A stretch of DNA of 64,000 bases from Lingula anatina (GCF_001039355.2 NW_019775685.1:179480-243479), one strand, 5' to 3'; positions 36,758 to 51,400 are shown, counted from the stretch's first letter. Made by a program: numbers and translations. Notes: a model not told the origin generated them from the sequence alone.

Positions 36758-37805
36758 CGACATCCAGACGAGGTGAACTTCAAAAACAATTTGATTTTAG
36801 AAAATCAAAATTCCAACTTAAAAGTAGTACAGTAGGGCCTACATTTCGTAACATTTTTGGATACATATACTCGTAAATAAACAACTATTTACTAAGTAAC
36901 GTTCATCACTGATAATTTTCACGACTAAGATCAATACTTGAAAGTTGTATAACTTGTAGATTTGTGTAACTGACAGTCTATGTTTTATCATTTATCTCTG
37001 AACATTTTCACCAACTAACTCTGGTGTGAACACATGAATAAAGGATTATAGAATTATAATCTGAATTGGCGCATATGGAAGGAATCGACGTCAAATAGTG
37101 TTATATGTTTTATTCTATATCTTTTCGAATACATTTATTCTTACAAATGGCATCTAATGTGATCATGTCTTAAACATACTAGCACTCCAAAGTAACGTTC
37201 GTTTATTTCAAGAGCTCATGATGGCAATATACGTTTCTGTTGTATTTTTTATTATGGATTTTGATGACGTAGGGAATGAAGGAAGTATTACCACAAAGCA
37301 AAGTTTCGGATAGAACATCGAGTTTAATGCCAATTTTATAATAATCATTATTATTTTACTAATATTAACAAGTGCAACACATGTAATGGAGACCTAATAA
37401 TGGTAAGTTAGGCCTTTCCCATCCACCGAATCTCTGCACTGGCTCTTTTGTCGCACCTAGCACATTTTCGCCACTTCTTATTTCGTCACACCTATCGCAT
37501 TCTGTTTCTTGGCATTTTTTTTGACGATCCCACACATTTTTGTATTGTGTTATCACTTTTCAGTAGTACCAATGAATTCCGCTCAAAACGCAATTCTTTA
37601 ATTTTTTAAAGTTAAATTAAAGATTTCGATCGACCATTTGCCCCAGCTTCCAAGTTTTTACAAAGGGGACACGCTTATCTCATTTTGTTTGGAACGTGCA
37701 GATGGAAAAAAGCTTAAAGGGGTAGCATAAATAAGGGGCCTGCCCTTGTACTCTTACTGTGTCTGTCGTTTAACATTACGGTCATTAAGATTATCACAAG
37801 TCTAT
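36758..37805. other. Intergenic, no gene recognised
   Basis: AT-rich spacer 3' of the sulfotransferase gene. Nothing supported on either strand. Confidence 0.5.
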
Positions 37806-39254
37806 TCAGTCAATAAACACGTCTGATTTAGAATAGTCGTAGCCAAACAATTTAAAGTCCATTTTATACATTTCTTTTAGATCCTCGATCAACTTATCGG
37901 AAAGCTGTGAGAAATATTTCTTCATTGACCCTTTACTGGTCCTTTTCCATTGTTCAGGGTAAATGGTTGATTTTGTAATATTCGTAAGCCTGAAAATTTC
38001 GGGCAGATCCTGGTCGAAAGTCTCCATTCTCATTATGAGATCATAGCCTAGGGAACAGACACGACACATCCGCCATATTGGACTCCAGTGCGCATGATAC
38101 CAGCTAACTGTACAGTTGCCTTCCTCTACGCATTTGCCATGGTAAACTATATACTCGATAAACATCGGAAATGTGATGTTTAATTTGTCATAAGGACGGT
38201 TTAAATATCGTCTGATCAAGGAGGACACTCCATTAGTCACTTTTTGAATAAAAGTTTCTGTTTTGTTTTCATAGCGATTTCCTTCAAATATCATTTTGTA
38301 AAGAGAAATTAATCTTTCGAATGGATGACGAACACTAAGAATTTTAATGCTGTTCGGTCTCTGTAGTATCTCAGCGATTCGGCTTTTGCTGTTTTGCATG
38401 AGAAAATCGAATCCGAAATGCCACGATTTCACTGGTGTCATTTTTGACCAATCAAAAAGTTCCGTCTTTTTCTCCTTGCGACTTTTAACTTCCGCGAAAA
38501 TCCGGCGGAGATTTGTAGAGCCAGTCTTTGGTACGATACAGTACAGCGCTCTTGTTCCTTCATCGTTCACTATCCAAGTGGGATATTTGTGTTCCGCTGC
38601 TCTTTCTTCCACTTGCTCACCTTTTACAGACATTGCTGCATTTTCCGCCGAAAGCAGCGGTTTATTTGCAGCTGCGCATTGGTTTTCTACCCTTGTCTTG
38701 CGACGTTGAAGTATCTTCGTTTCATCGCTTTCAACTTGAAAGTGTAATGATTTTCTGCTTGCAAATGGGGTATCTTTGGTCACTGAAATGAAGATATTCC
38801 ACATAAATAAAACTGAGGCCAGGTCATTGTCTTTATGTCAAGCTGGAAACAACGCAGAGATTATTTTAACAGATACAGTCACAGCAGAAATAAGCAGAAA
38901 TAATTGCGATTCAATTCCATAGTATATTGCAAATCCATCTGTTTAGATTAAATGCGGATCCACTTAATAAGGTGACAGGCGGTGGAGAGAAAAGTCAATC
39001 AGACAAAAAGACAGCCAGATAGCAAACTATAGTAACAGAGTGATAAACGGCATTTATAGAGATATAGGCAAAAACGACAACATTGTCGTCACATATATAT
39101 GCAGGCTGGTTTTACGTATTACCTGACAATAAGTTTTTGTATTTTATGGAATGCAGAACCTACCCGAAAGACTGGAAAACAGGGTATTTACGTTGGCAAG
39201 TCCAGTAACAATGCAGCCGATGCAAATCACTTTGAGGACTGCATTCCTGCTCAT
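37806..39254 (-). CDS. Carbohydrate sulfotransferase (Sulfotransfer_2 family), type II membrane protein
   Basis: Two exons on the minus strand, 39164-39254 and 37806-38782, joined in phase 1 across a 381-bp GT-AG intron to give 355 residues. Exon 1 supplies the ATG and a signal anchor (AVLKVICIGCIVTGLA), as expected for a Golgi enzyme. An ATG 22 bp before the exon 2 acceptor also leaves the frame open but would read through the intron end (tcttcatttcag). The PAPS-binding sites are clear: VPKTGSTNLRR (Lys115 to Thr120 core, 5'-phosphosulfate loop) and SVRHPFERLISLY (180-192, 3'-phosphate site). The rest resembles the HNK-1, chondroitin and dermatan sulfotransferase group. Acceptor glycan cannot be told from sequence. 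No neighbour shares its promoter. Confidence 0.87.
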
Positions 39255-42200
39255 ACCACCCCTCAGGCGTCCGAGACACGATGGTTTGACTGGCAACATC
39301 TACAATGCAGAATATTATCAATTTAAGTTTCGTTAAACACACAAACACACACCATATACTAAAATTATGAGTTAATGGTTCAGAAATCCTGCACTCAATC
39401 CTATATGGTGGGTCAGGGGAAGGGTATACTTCAAAAACTTCGACAACTCCTGCAACCGGAGCAGAAACGTAGTACTTAATGAACAACTGCGGTGGAGCAT
39501 TATGCTTCATTTCTACTGAGTTTTTTAAAGCATGGTTACAGCGGGGAAAATACCTGTACACCTCTTTTATTCCTGAAATCGGAGCAGGTTTGAGGTATGT
39601 TTTCAGTGTGATTGCAGTAGATCTACTGCTGTGGAGTATATATACTGGCTTTTCGTGCGTTTTCGAGCGGGCACAGCGAGGGCACGCCCCTCCCTTAGCT
39701 TCTGAGCCTCCCCCCCCCCCCCAAAAAAAAAAAGGATTAGTAGAAAAACGAGACAAAATGAAGCAAAATCTCACCATTCTGTCTTACATGCTTTATAAGT
39801 ATTGACCTCGTGTACCGTTTTATTTGTCGTTTCTCTTGCTCTCTTCTCCCTCGCTCCTAGCAAAATTCCGGATCTTTCAATGATGTAATAAGGTTATTGG
39901 AGCACCCCCCTCTCCCAGTAGAGTTATGCAGACAGTGACGATAGACTTAGACGATTTCGCTACACCCAGTCAAGCCTTTCAATGTATTTCAAGTCTTCTG
40001 TTGTTCCCATTTTCATTTCCATACTCTTAAAAGATTTCCGTGCATGAAACCGAGTTTTGATATTTTCGATAACAATTATGTTTTGAAACATTGAAAAATG
40101 TTCAAAAGGAACCGGGATGAAAATGAAATTCATCATATCAATCAAAAGGGTATGTAATAAATATGAATACATCAATGAGAAAACTGTCATTATATTAATG
40201 TAATAAAGTCACCCATACACATTATTCAAATCAAAATTGTTATCTATGCTTGTATACACGTGAAGCCATAGTTCCGATTCACGCTTGTAAAGAATGTCAT
40301 GTAAATGTTGTTTTACGTCTCCAAACGTTAACAAGTAAAGGTGTAAGCCATAAATATGCATCAAATACCGCAATCCATGGACAATATATTTAGATAGAAG
40401 GCGAAAAGCTAAAGAGAATGCTGCATATTAAGACACTACAGTGTAAAGCCTTACTGCTTACACTATTTTATTTCATTTCGGCCGTACCAGTAGAACTGAG
40501 TTTTTGTAATCAGTGGTTCATGCCATTGCTGGACTACTAGTCATGGGAGGCGGGGGATTAAATTCTATCTATCAGGGCCACAGATTGATCTTTTAGCTTG
40601 ATACATGTATGTCTGTGACAACTTATTCTTGACAGTTTTTTTCTACTGTAGCCGGCCTCTAGTGTAGTGGAAGACAAAATGTGTCAGTCACATAGTCTTA
40701 GGTACTGCTGAACACATTTATATTGAAATGTCTGTTTGTACTGTATATTCTACGAAAAAAAACTAAAGAAAAGAGTTTTAAGAGTTTTAAGGTAAACAGA
40801 CGGAATTCACACAAAACGAGTCACAAATACAACTGTAAAATAAAGAAATTTTTAGACATTTAAAGCTGCATTTAAAGCTGCACTCTGTAGGGGTAAGAAA
40901 TGGACTTAAAGTAGATACATGTATCAGCTGACTACGGTCGTATATATATGTATCTTACCTGTAGCAATAGCTCATGCTTATCATTAGGTTAAATGACCTA
41001 GCATTATTTTCTTAACTTCTAGAGTTATCTTTCGTATTCACCATAGATAAGCACTCTCTGCATAGCGAGGACAACATATCTGTAGGTACAATGTATTCAT
41101 GAGATCTCATTTACAAGTGAGCAAAAAGATGAATGTTGTGTTTAACATTTCCTAAAGCAACGATGTCAGAGTACAGTGAATACGTCATCTCTTATGACAT
41201 TCTCTTATTTTTTGGGACTAAATAATATATAAAAATTATAATTATTACTGAGGTCTAAGACAATAACTTTATTTGTACCTTGGTGTCCAGGAATCGTACA
41301 TGTATGTCAAAAATTGTAATGAAATAAGCCGCACTAATGAATTTCTGGATTAAACTCCAAAAGGTAATGTTAAATTTTAGGGAAGATAAAACTTTTCTGC
41401 CCCCCCCCCCCCTCCCATTCCGAGACCCGTAGATTGTGTTCTTACTATGTATAACTAAGCGAAAAATTAACGAGCCTCGTTTCGAATTTAAAATAAACTA
41501 AAATGTCTCTCTCTTTTCTCTCTATTTTCGATCCATTAATGCAGCGTAAATCTCCGTACATATCCCAGTAGATACAGTTACATGTATTATTTTCCCCAAG
41601 CCAATCAAATGAAGCACAATAGTTGTTCCCTAACAAGGAGCTCCTGTAGCTCCAAATCAAATCCACGGTTAAGTAAAATTTAGAAAGGAACCAGCTCTAA
41701 GCTGCGTAACTTGCTAAGAAAACCTTACACGGTCATTGTTAAAAAACAGTCACGTAAAAGCGTCAATACTAGTACTCACTTTGATGCTGTTTCCTATAAT
41801 CATGCGCCTTTGCACAGGAGGTACATTAACGTGTCCATGATCAAATAATTCCGCATACGTGTTGCACTTTCAACTGCATATCTCTGCCGCTTTAATTTAA
41901 GTAACCAACTTTCAACGTTCAATGCCTCTTACCCGTCATGCGTGACCCCCATATAATTACCACGACAAAAACAAAGATACGCGTGATTCTATTTAAGAAT
42001 AACGGTTTGTTTGTTGCTAGGTTGTGACTGACGAGGCACTCGTCTCGTTCGAATTTTTTTTTTTAAATGAATGCCCTCCTCCCCCTTTTCTTTGTTCCGG
42101 GATATTGCTATGCAAGGGTCTCAGGCAAGGGTGGATGAACCTATGGCTTTATCTGCTCTACGGATCTTCATGGTAATTATCTTATTCCTAGTCAACTGGT

Positions 42201-42735
42201 CATATAAACATGTCTTCATTTATTGACCTGGATCTGGGTTACTAACTGTCCCTAAGCGAACTTTACCCTCTACCAGGGCAACAGATTGCTTTTTTTTCAC
42301 TCGATATTCACAGATAATTATGCACACATTTCTTTACTGTCCAGTGAGAAGTTATGCACATATTTGACGTCATCTGATCTATGATGGAGAGAAGGTGAAC
42401 TCGGACTGTTTATTTGTCGATGGCCAACGTTTCTATCACTGATGTCGGTTTCATTCCTTGGTTTTATTCCTTCTTACCAAGTCTGCTGGTAATTTGCCTT
42501 ATGTGAAGAACGGAGCAGTAAGCCAATAATTTAACTTGTTTAAAGAAATAGAAGAATTAAAACCCCTTCATGCTGTATTGGTTTTCCAAATCCAATTTGT
42601 GCAACTAATTGAAGACAATCGCTTTACAGCAGTAGGTCCTTACAGTGGGGGTGGTGATCTGTGTTAGTAGAAATTGTGCAAAATGAAAAAAAAAGAGTCA
42701 AATATACTCCTCCTGATCTGTTTCTTAGACTATAA

Positions 42736-42766
<31 letters not shown>

Positions 42767-45153
42767 ACAAATAAATAACTTAGAAGATATTTAAATAATC
42801 CCTAATTCTTTGTGTTGCTTTCGTATTATTTTTTACTTCGTTCCTGTCTTACTTTATGCTCAAGCGCGCACGTGTACATGTGTGTCTGCATGTGCGCAGT
42901 GTGTGCGTGTTTGTTTGGTCTAGAACTAACCAATCCCAGATAAAACTGTTCATCTCTTTCGAAGACTAGGGTTAATAACAGCATTTGCTCTCTGGGTCTG
43001 CAATGAGTTAAATTCTTTCCTCTATCTCCGTGAAAATCCTAACCACATTGTAATTTGTTCAACTATTTAAACGGACAAGCAGGTAATGGGTCCTTCAGTA
43101 CCTGACACCTTCAACCAATGAAGACTCACACACTCGATGAAAACGCAGATTACGTTACATGATTTCCTCGCAGTACATCTACATGTATCCCAAATTAAGG
43201 CATTGATATTTCATTAGATTAAAAAGGATTTTCAATAACAGGTGTTTGATGGGACGAAATTTAATGCTGAACACAAATCTGCCAACTATTTATTTCTACA
43301 ACAATTATTTTGATCGGTAAATTTACAATTTTCAAAATTGAAGACAAAACGACCTACTTAGAGTTTCATTAATAACAATTAAAGGCACTCTAGTGTGCCA
43401 TATGTTTTTCATTGTGTTTTTAAGGGGGGTTACGTAGAATCCATCTCTGATGTAACTACTGCAACTGGTACATTTCGGGGTTAGTTCAGGTACCATGTTA
43501 TTGAGCTAACAAATTGCTGCCATGCTAGACCGAAGAGCCAGAATTGATGCTCATACACGAAGGTCATTTTTCTCACTAGAAATGAACTTATTGAACCATT
43601 TTGCCCACAAAAACACCTGTTCACCTGGAGTTTTCCAAAAAGGTTATAACTTTACTATCTAAAACCTAGAATACATTTGAAATGCGATGCCAGTACGGTG
43701 CACGTATAGGACCTATTACACGTAATACCCTTCGTACGGCGTCTGAGCGGAGGTAGACGGTGGCCGTGCAAAATTGCATGGAATCGTACGGATTTAAGGC
43801 CGTGTAATGTAGACATACTCGGCGTAGCCCGTAGTTCCTTACGATTTCAAAAAAAAAAAAAAAATCATACGGACAAGTTCATCGCACGGCGCTCTCGTAA
43901 ATGTAATCTGGGCATTAGGTTGGCGACGCCAGGCTGTAGATTTTAACCTAACCACTACATTTCTATTTAACGTGATCACCGCGGCTGTAATTAAGGATAT
44001 CCTACATTCCGTACCTAGATTCAAGTACACGTTTTGTCCGTTGAGTCCCTGATCTTACAGTAGTGAGTCAACAACGGAATACTATAGTTAATATACATTT
44101 AAACCATTTTCTCCGATGCCACAGTTCGACGGAGAACAACAGATTTCGACAAAACTGTGCTTAACCCAACCTTACAAAACTGCTCTCCTAACTTGACTCT
44201 TAATTTCTGAGTTTTCAAACAATTAAATGATAAATACCGGTATACTGTATGACAGCAATGTTGAAAAAGTATAGCATACTTTGAACCAAGATAAATTAGA
44301 AACTTGAATAAAAAAATCCATGGCTCTTAGAGTTACTTTTTTCCCGTGGTCTCGTATTTGGTCTCGTATTCAAAGAAAAAAAATTATGTAAAAAGAATAA
44401 ACTGTGCACGGAAACCTCAAGCGTGTGCACACCCTCGCACGGTCCTACATTAAAATAGTTTCCAAACTTTAATGTCGAAGACGTCCTGCTTCTCTAACAC
44501 AATACCACAATGTCGATGACGTCCGAAATTGTGAAACCGGCCTCTCTAGCACAATGTGACAACTACTTTTGAACAAAATCGGTAAAAGGGTTGTCACCAC
44601 GAATAATCTCCCGGCTATAGCCCTGATGACAAGAAAATAGAGGTATTTCGACACAAAGGTAATTATGAATTCTATTACTTGAAAGTAATATGCTCCCAAT
44701 ACTTTGTGAATACATTGTGAATCTGCAGATATGTATGCCGTATGAAGTTGCTTTAAAATCAAACATCCAATTCTCTCGTGTCTAGACCTTTTATCAGCAC
44801 CTAAGATGACAGCATGTATGACAAATTGCCCGCATCAACAATTTCAGGGACATTTGTCACGTGCTTGCGGTTGTTAGATGCTATAACGTGTTTATGGACT
44901 AGTGTTCAAAATACTGTGTGTCAAAGCTCGGTATTTTTCGTCTGTATTAACCCTAAGTGCTAAAATCACAGTGCAATAAATTACAGATTATTATATTTTT
45001 TTGTAAATTATTTCTATTAACGTTCTATATAGCTAATCAGAGCAAAGTTTAAAACTGGCCAAACATGCCTTTTCTTTGGCAAAAATTTCAAAAGTTTTTT
45101 GGGCTACGTGTCTTAAAGGATTAATATTTCCCCCCCCCCCTTCCTTACACACA

Positions 45154-45195
<42 letters not shown>

Positions 45196-48100
45196 AAAAA
45201 AAGATCCAGAGTACTGGTAACTCTCTGTTAGTTTTGGTGTGTTTTTGGTGTGTTTGGTGTGTTCAGATCGGTTTATTAATTGATACTTCTATGCAAAACT
45301 GTACACACAAAGTTATTTACAAATTAAGAGCAGTGAACTGTATCCATTAACTGATTTTCATACACACATTTATTTTTGACATAGACGTGAATTTCGTATA
45401 ATGGAACGTGCCAGTTTTTATGAAATTTGATTAATGCATCTAATCATTTTTACATCCAAGCAACCCTAATCTACAATGCATTACAGAATCACAGTATTAT
45501 TCAAACATTTGTCCTTTCACCTCTGTCGTGGACTCCTGGGGGATATACTTTTGTTTCTTTATAATATCCTTCTGAGCAACAATTCGGCCATTTTTAACGA
45601 CGTAACCAGAAAGCAAGACATACACTGACAGTGATTTCAAACTGATGACAATCCACTGACAAACCTGTGACAAATATACACGGCATACTTTTTATACCCC
45701 TTTGAAAAACCGCGTTTAAACAATCATTTACCATTAAACTTAAAACTTTAAATAAGCATCTACTGTCTTTGACCAGCCACCGTCCTTCCACGAACAAGGT
45801 GCAGAGGTTACTTCCTGTTGTTGCAGTACATGGTACAGAAAATCGTTACAAAGCTTCATTGTTTAATATATTTCACAGAACAGTAGGCCTATGTCTTGTG
45901 TTCTCCTTTCTCATTTGAAAAAATAAAACGAACATTTTGCCGTCTTTCTTCACAAAAAAGTACAGCTGTCACCAAAAACGACGTTAACATCCCGGGACTG
46001 GCAACCGTGACTAAAGGCACTTCTTTTTTACAGGTTAACCTATGTTCTTTTGAAAAGCCACACTTTGACATCGTACCCACCACAACAATCAACATTTGCT
46101 AACATATAAACATAGGCTGCCATCGTTTTAACCTTCCCTGATACTTATCATACTAATGATATAAAGAACACGGTGTCTTTAAAGACTGAACACAAAGGAT
46201 AAATTAGTGCTTAAGATTATAAGTAGCTATATTTTTTCGTCTGAATCTTGCAAAGTTCATTGAACTTTGCCACCTCACATAATGGAAATCACAGTGACTA
46301 TACTATTTATTGACATTTCAGTTGAAGATAATTTTTTCAGATTTTGAAGTTTTTTATTGCAAATACCATTTAGCTGATATGTCCATACTTTAAGGATATC
46401 AAATACATATTATAGCTGTTGGCTTGTGGTCTCATTAGTTTACACTTTAACGGCCCAAGGACTAAAAAGCGTCATGGATCAGAACCCTCTGATATGACCC
46501 CATGTAAATTAGCTAACCACTCCTGCGCTAGCCATACAATCAAGAAATGACAGGTGCCTTTTTTCTATTGCAAAAAGGGATTGCAATCAAGCCACTCCTT
46601 CCTGTTGTCAGGTCTTATCCCGTGTAAGTGGTGTGAACAGAACCTCAGATCTGCTTCCTGTTGTGAAATCTTATCCCGTAGAAGTCAAACTTGATGAGAA
46701 CAGGACATCAGATAGACAGTGATTATCAAGGTACATCGGAGACATGTGGTCGATTTGGGTGCGTACAGGTGCCTCCGGACTGGTGATGCCTTGGCCATTA
46801 CCTGCAGTTTTTCGTGTGATAGTGCAGACTGGAATCCAAATGGCATTCCGCACCTTGCGTTCATGTGCTGTGGTAGGCTACTAGCAATTCATCATAACTT
46901 GGTTTTTAGGGTTAGATGCAAAGGTCATTGGAGTGTTGGGAGAAAATTGCAGTTCATCAGGGAAACTAATTTTAAGTTCTCTGGAGAGTAGAGAAGTACT
47001 GGGTATGGGAGAAAAAGGAAATAGATTTGCTGTGCACAGTCCACTGTTAATACAAAGGAGTCAATTTTTTTTAAATGTCAACAACTGTGTTCGCCTTTGA
47101 GTGTCATATTCACTTGATGAACCAGAGTAAACATCCTTAACCTTCAAACAGCGGTGCTGTTTTTACTGTATTTACTTTCACTTTCATTTTCCATCATCAA
47201 TTACAGTAGGACATATATGCATTTGTATGAAGCATTAAAAGAATTAATAAATTCATTAATAAAAGCACAATGCGTCAATTTGTCCATTTTCCGAACAGTA
47301 AAAACTTTCCCACACCTTTTTTAACTGAGGTGAAAAACATATCACAGTGGACATTCCATTGCCCTTTAATGGTCCTGAAAGGGCACAGGTGATCATGATG
47401 TCATCGCAAATCACACGTATACATGGGTTAAATATGTCATTAGTCAACAGACGCTTTTTTCACGAGCACACTGGAAATGTAATTTAAATGACCAAGACAT
47501 TAATGACATTGGTACAATACAAACGAGTGGCCTGTTCCAACCTCAGTCCCATTATCGTTAGCAGCATGGGTGTTGATTGGTCATTTTCTGGCCTTAATGA
47601 GCGTCATAATAATATACATACATGATCCATGATCAGACTTTAGAGATATATACAACAGACATTAAACATTCGAACGCATTGTTCGTATTGGCGTTGGCGA
47701 GACAGTGTTTGCCACATTGACACGCACCTGTTTTTGCTATGAGAAAAACCTTGAAACGATCAGGTCTTTGGTTCGTAGCTCCACATTTTACTCATCGCAG
47801 TATTGCTTGTTGAATTTTTGCACATAGTTTGTGGTTAAGCTTATTGTTTTTCTGAGTACATGAAACAGAGAAGTAAGTTAAATACACTCGTTAGCCGCAT
47901 GCCTGGCGTGCCAAATAGAACAAATAAAGAACAATAGTGAAATCACCATTATCAAAACCCATCAACAGAATATCTCCACCTTGTAATTACAGGGTAGAAA
48001 TAAAAAAGCACTGTACGTCTAGACCACCTTGATTCAGTACCAAACAGTCAGTGACACCACACCCTGTTAGGGCATGAGAATGAAAAAATGGTGCAAATTC

Positions 48101-48411
48101 AATGCACTTTATATTTATTTCATTTTCACAACTATAACGTTGTTCATAAAACAACTGTCTCCCTGTGTGCAATCTCTCTTTTCTTTTAATGTATACGTTA
48201 TTTAGAAAGTATGAAATACAAAAATAATCATAAAGAAAGGCGGTGAGGTGTCTCTAAAACAAATATATGTTTTAAAAGTATACAGATAGGCATGTTTTAA
48301 AAGTATACAGATAGGTATAAAAGAAAAGAAAAATCGAACCCGCATAGGATATTGCAATATTTAAACAAGGGAATTAAATTCAGTATTCACCGAAAAAAGA
48401 TGTTCAAAAGA
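39255..48411. other. Long intergenic region, no gene recognised
   Basis: Contents seen: a direct repeat of about 120 bp period at 39430-39610 upstream of the sulfotransferase start; C and A runs (39711-39733); partial copies of the ctctaccagggcaacagatt MITE at about 40573 and 42264; an AAAT array (42734-42778); a CpG-containing patch with repeated TACGG at 43690-43960; a small tandem repeat at 44470-44560; a CT run at 45160-45187. No frame has domain content or paired splice signals. Confidence 0.5.
42734..42778. repeat. (AAAT)n microsatellite
   Basis: Tetranucleotide run with one interruption. Confidence 0.95.
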
Positions 48412-51400
48412 CTATGAAATATTCATAAATCCATTATGGCTCAGAACGACAAGTTCCTGGTCACTAAATGGCGTCTCCACCAGACCGCTGTTCCTCGGTG
48501 TCCCAAACGGCGAGGAATCAAAGGACATTTCACAAAACTGGTCCTCGAACTGGCCGTCCCTGACCACCTTGGAGGCCCCGATATTAGCTTCGTGATACGG
48601 GTCCTCTTCGTTGAACATCATATTGGCACTTAACGTGTTCGAGTCACTTGAGACTCTGTTAATGTCTAATTGAGCAGGGTTAAGTAAGTTTTCATTTCGC
48701 GGATGGCCAGCCATTTGGGATGGTGATCGTAAGCTATTTTTCCCGGCTTTAAATGTATTGCCACTTTCGTTTGAAGAGCGCGACTTTACACTGTTTTTGC
48801 CAGTCCTGTAAGTTACGCCACTCTCTCCAGAGGAGCGAGATTTCATACTACTTTGTTCCTGGGGATATGAAGCCCCTCTTTTGCTAGATGAGTGCGATTT
48901 TATGCTGTGTTGATCGGGCTTAAATAGAGCACCGCTCTCGGCAGGCAAACGCGATCTGATTCGGTTTTGCCCGGGCATAAGTGGATTGCTACCTTTCGGT
49001 GTTCTCACGCTCATGGGCTCGGTCTTTAACTTCTCGTTGCCTGGAGGGGCCCGAGATCTAACAGTGTGTGGCCCAGTCTTAGATGGTTTAGCCAGCCTTT
49101 TGGCTCCATTCATTATTGGACGCATTTTTATGTCTTTAACAGGAACTAACATTTCTGTCGAAGAAGTTATGGATTTATCCTCTGCGTTCAACAGAGAGAA
49201 TTTGTAATGTCCGAAGGGTACTCCGTTTCTACTGTCATTACTACTGCCACGTGACTCACAGCGGGTTGCCCCATCCGGTTCCATGGAGTTCAATTCTGTG
49301 CAGGCGTAATGCGACTTTCTTCCTCCTTCCTTAAAAGCAGGCGGTTCTTCGAGCACCCTGTATGCATAATGCACGCTGCTGATAGGAGTGGAGCTGGTAC
49401 TCTCTGGATTTGGGACTGAATTATTTGGACTGTCGCCGGAGTCAGTGGCGTCCTCTGTGGTCTCATAGGAAGTTTCACCTTCGTCGTCGGAGTTTGGCCA
49501 GTCGTCGTAGATTGGTTCATCGCTACTTCCAAGAGAATATGGCGACACCTCCGAGTAGTCAAAGTTGGGGTCATTGTTGGTAGCGCCCCCTGTGTGAGCG
49601 TAACTGTACACTTGGTCGTTCAGACTTGGCCTTTGGTGTGGTTTCGAAGAAATGGCTGGCATTGTCAGGGAACGTCGTTTTGCCTCTCTGTCCTCAGCTC
49701 TTCTTCCGCGTGGACTGTTGTTCTTCCTCACTGTAGGGAGTGGCACGTGATGGTCTTGCTCCGCCGAGGGCATCATCCTCGTCGTGCTGCTAACTGTGCG
49801 GCAGTTAATACCACTGTCGCGATCGTCATCCGTGTCTTCATGCTGCACGGTCACTGGAATCGGCGGCAACGGACCAGTTCGTCGACCAACGGTACCTTTA
49901 TTCCTACGAGTCCGGCTCGACGCTGGGCTTGGATAGTCCACCCTTTTTAATAAGTTGGCCCCGGTGACCGTGCCCGCTCTTCTGTGGTTTGAGTTCCACC
50001 CTGGTCTGAGGACGGGCCGCTGTTGCATCGTCCACCCGCTGATGGTGCCCGCGCGTGCGTTGATGTTGACTCTTCGAGCCATTCCCGGTGGTGGTCTCAT
50101 TCTTGGAGATTGCCGAGCGGCGATGGTGCCGTTACTGATTGTGCTGATGTCCGCCATTCTCAATGCCTCGTTATGCTGCAATATATATAGAAGTTGGGGG
50201 TTCAGTTTCATAAAAAAAGACGTTTTTACATTTTGTCTAACAAATGCAGTGAATATTGTATGCAAATCGTTTTATTTTAAATCGCGATGCAAAAATTTCA
50301 TTTTAATGCTAATTGCAACCTTATGATATTCGCAGTTTTTGCAAAAAAAAATTCAATGGCCTCAATCTATAACCATTTTATACCTCTGGGTCATGCGTAA
50401 TGAAACGGAGGAACACGAAAAACTCACCATTCTCGCCTCGTCAATCTCTTGGTAGAGGCCCATGTTGCTAGGACTGTAATGGCCGTTGTCAGATACAGGG
50501 TGACGTCTTTTCATGTTATACATCTCGATCTGCATCCTCTTAAAACTAAAACAAACAGACGAATACCATTAGAAATTCTCGAAACAGAGGTTCCTTTTTA
50601 AAATTAATGTATTATTTGCGTTCAGATTAATATTATGTACATCATTTAATACTGCAAAGTGTAAAACTAAAAAATTCCAAGTCAAATCCATCTTTTTGAC
50701 ATAGGCATGCTTTTGTAACTGAAATGCTCAAACCAACAATACCGGCAAAACCAATAACACCGACAAAACAAATGAAATGTGAGCGGTACTCACGAAGATC
50801 TGGGTTTTCTCACGCTCCGTTTTCTGCAGATGCACCAGGCACAGATGGCGACCGTGCAGCAGATCAGCAGGAACCCCAGACCACTAAGAACGGCGACCAA
50901 GATCTCAATCACGTGTCTCTGGTGGTAGGGGTCCAAGTCGTCATGGTGACCGGCACTTCCGGCACCCATCGTGTAAACTGACGTTGGTATGGTAGCAGGT
51001 GTGGTTGCCATGGCGTTTGATTTTTGGGTCGTTTTCTTGGCAGACCCAGTTGTAAATATCCCCCTACTTGTTGTTTTTGTACCTAAAACGGTTGAGTTTG
51101 GGGGAAGATAGTTCTTGAATTGGTCGTAGTACAAAGGGTATCGAGGTTTTGGGTACTGCGGGTAGTAAACGGGCTTCCGATGAGGTTTCGACGGCGGTTT
51201 TACGGTCACTGGAGTCGTCGAGGTATAGTTCAAAGGGCCCAATGTAGTGGACGTCTTAAATTGGTCAAAAAATACTACACCTGGTTTGGTTGTAGTTCTT
51301 ATAGTTTCGGTTGTTGGTTTTTTCGTCGTTGTAACTGCTGTTGTTGTCGTTGTTGTTGAAGGCGCCACAGTTGTAAGTGCAGGTGTTGTTGTTGTTTTTG

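Noticed and set aside
38783-38804. ATG at 38804 as start of the sulfotransferase
   Set aside because: The sequence between it and 38783 ends in a good splice acceptor, and a separate exon with a signal anchor joins in phase.
39160-39777. 205-residue minus-strand frame
   Set aside because: It overlaps sulfotransferase exon 1 in a different frame, includes homopolymer-coded residues and has no domain; only its repeat is noted as a finding.
49594-50326. Plus-strand frames opposite the gene B tail
   Set aside because: They are antisense shadows of the last coding exon of gene B.
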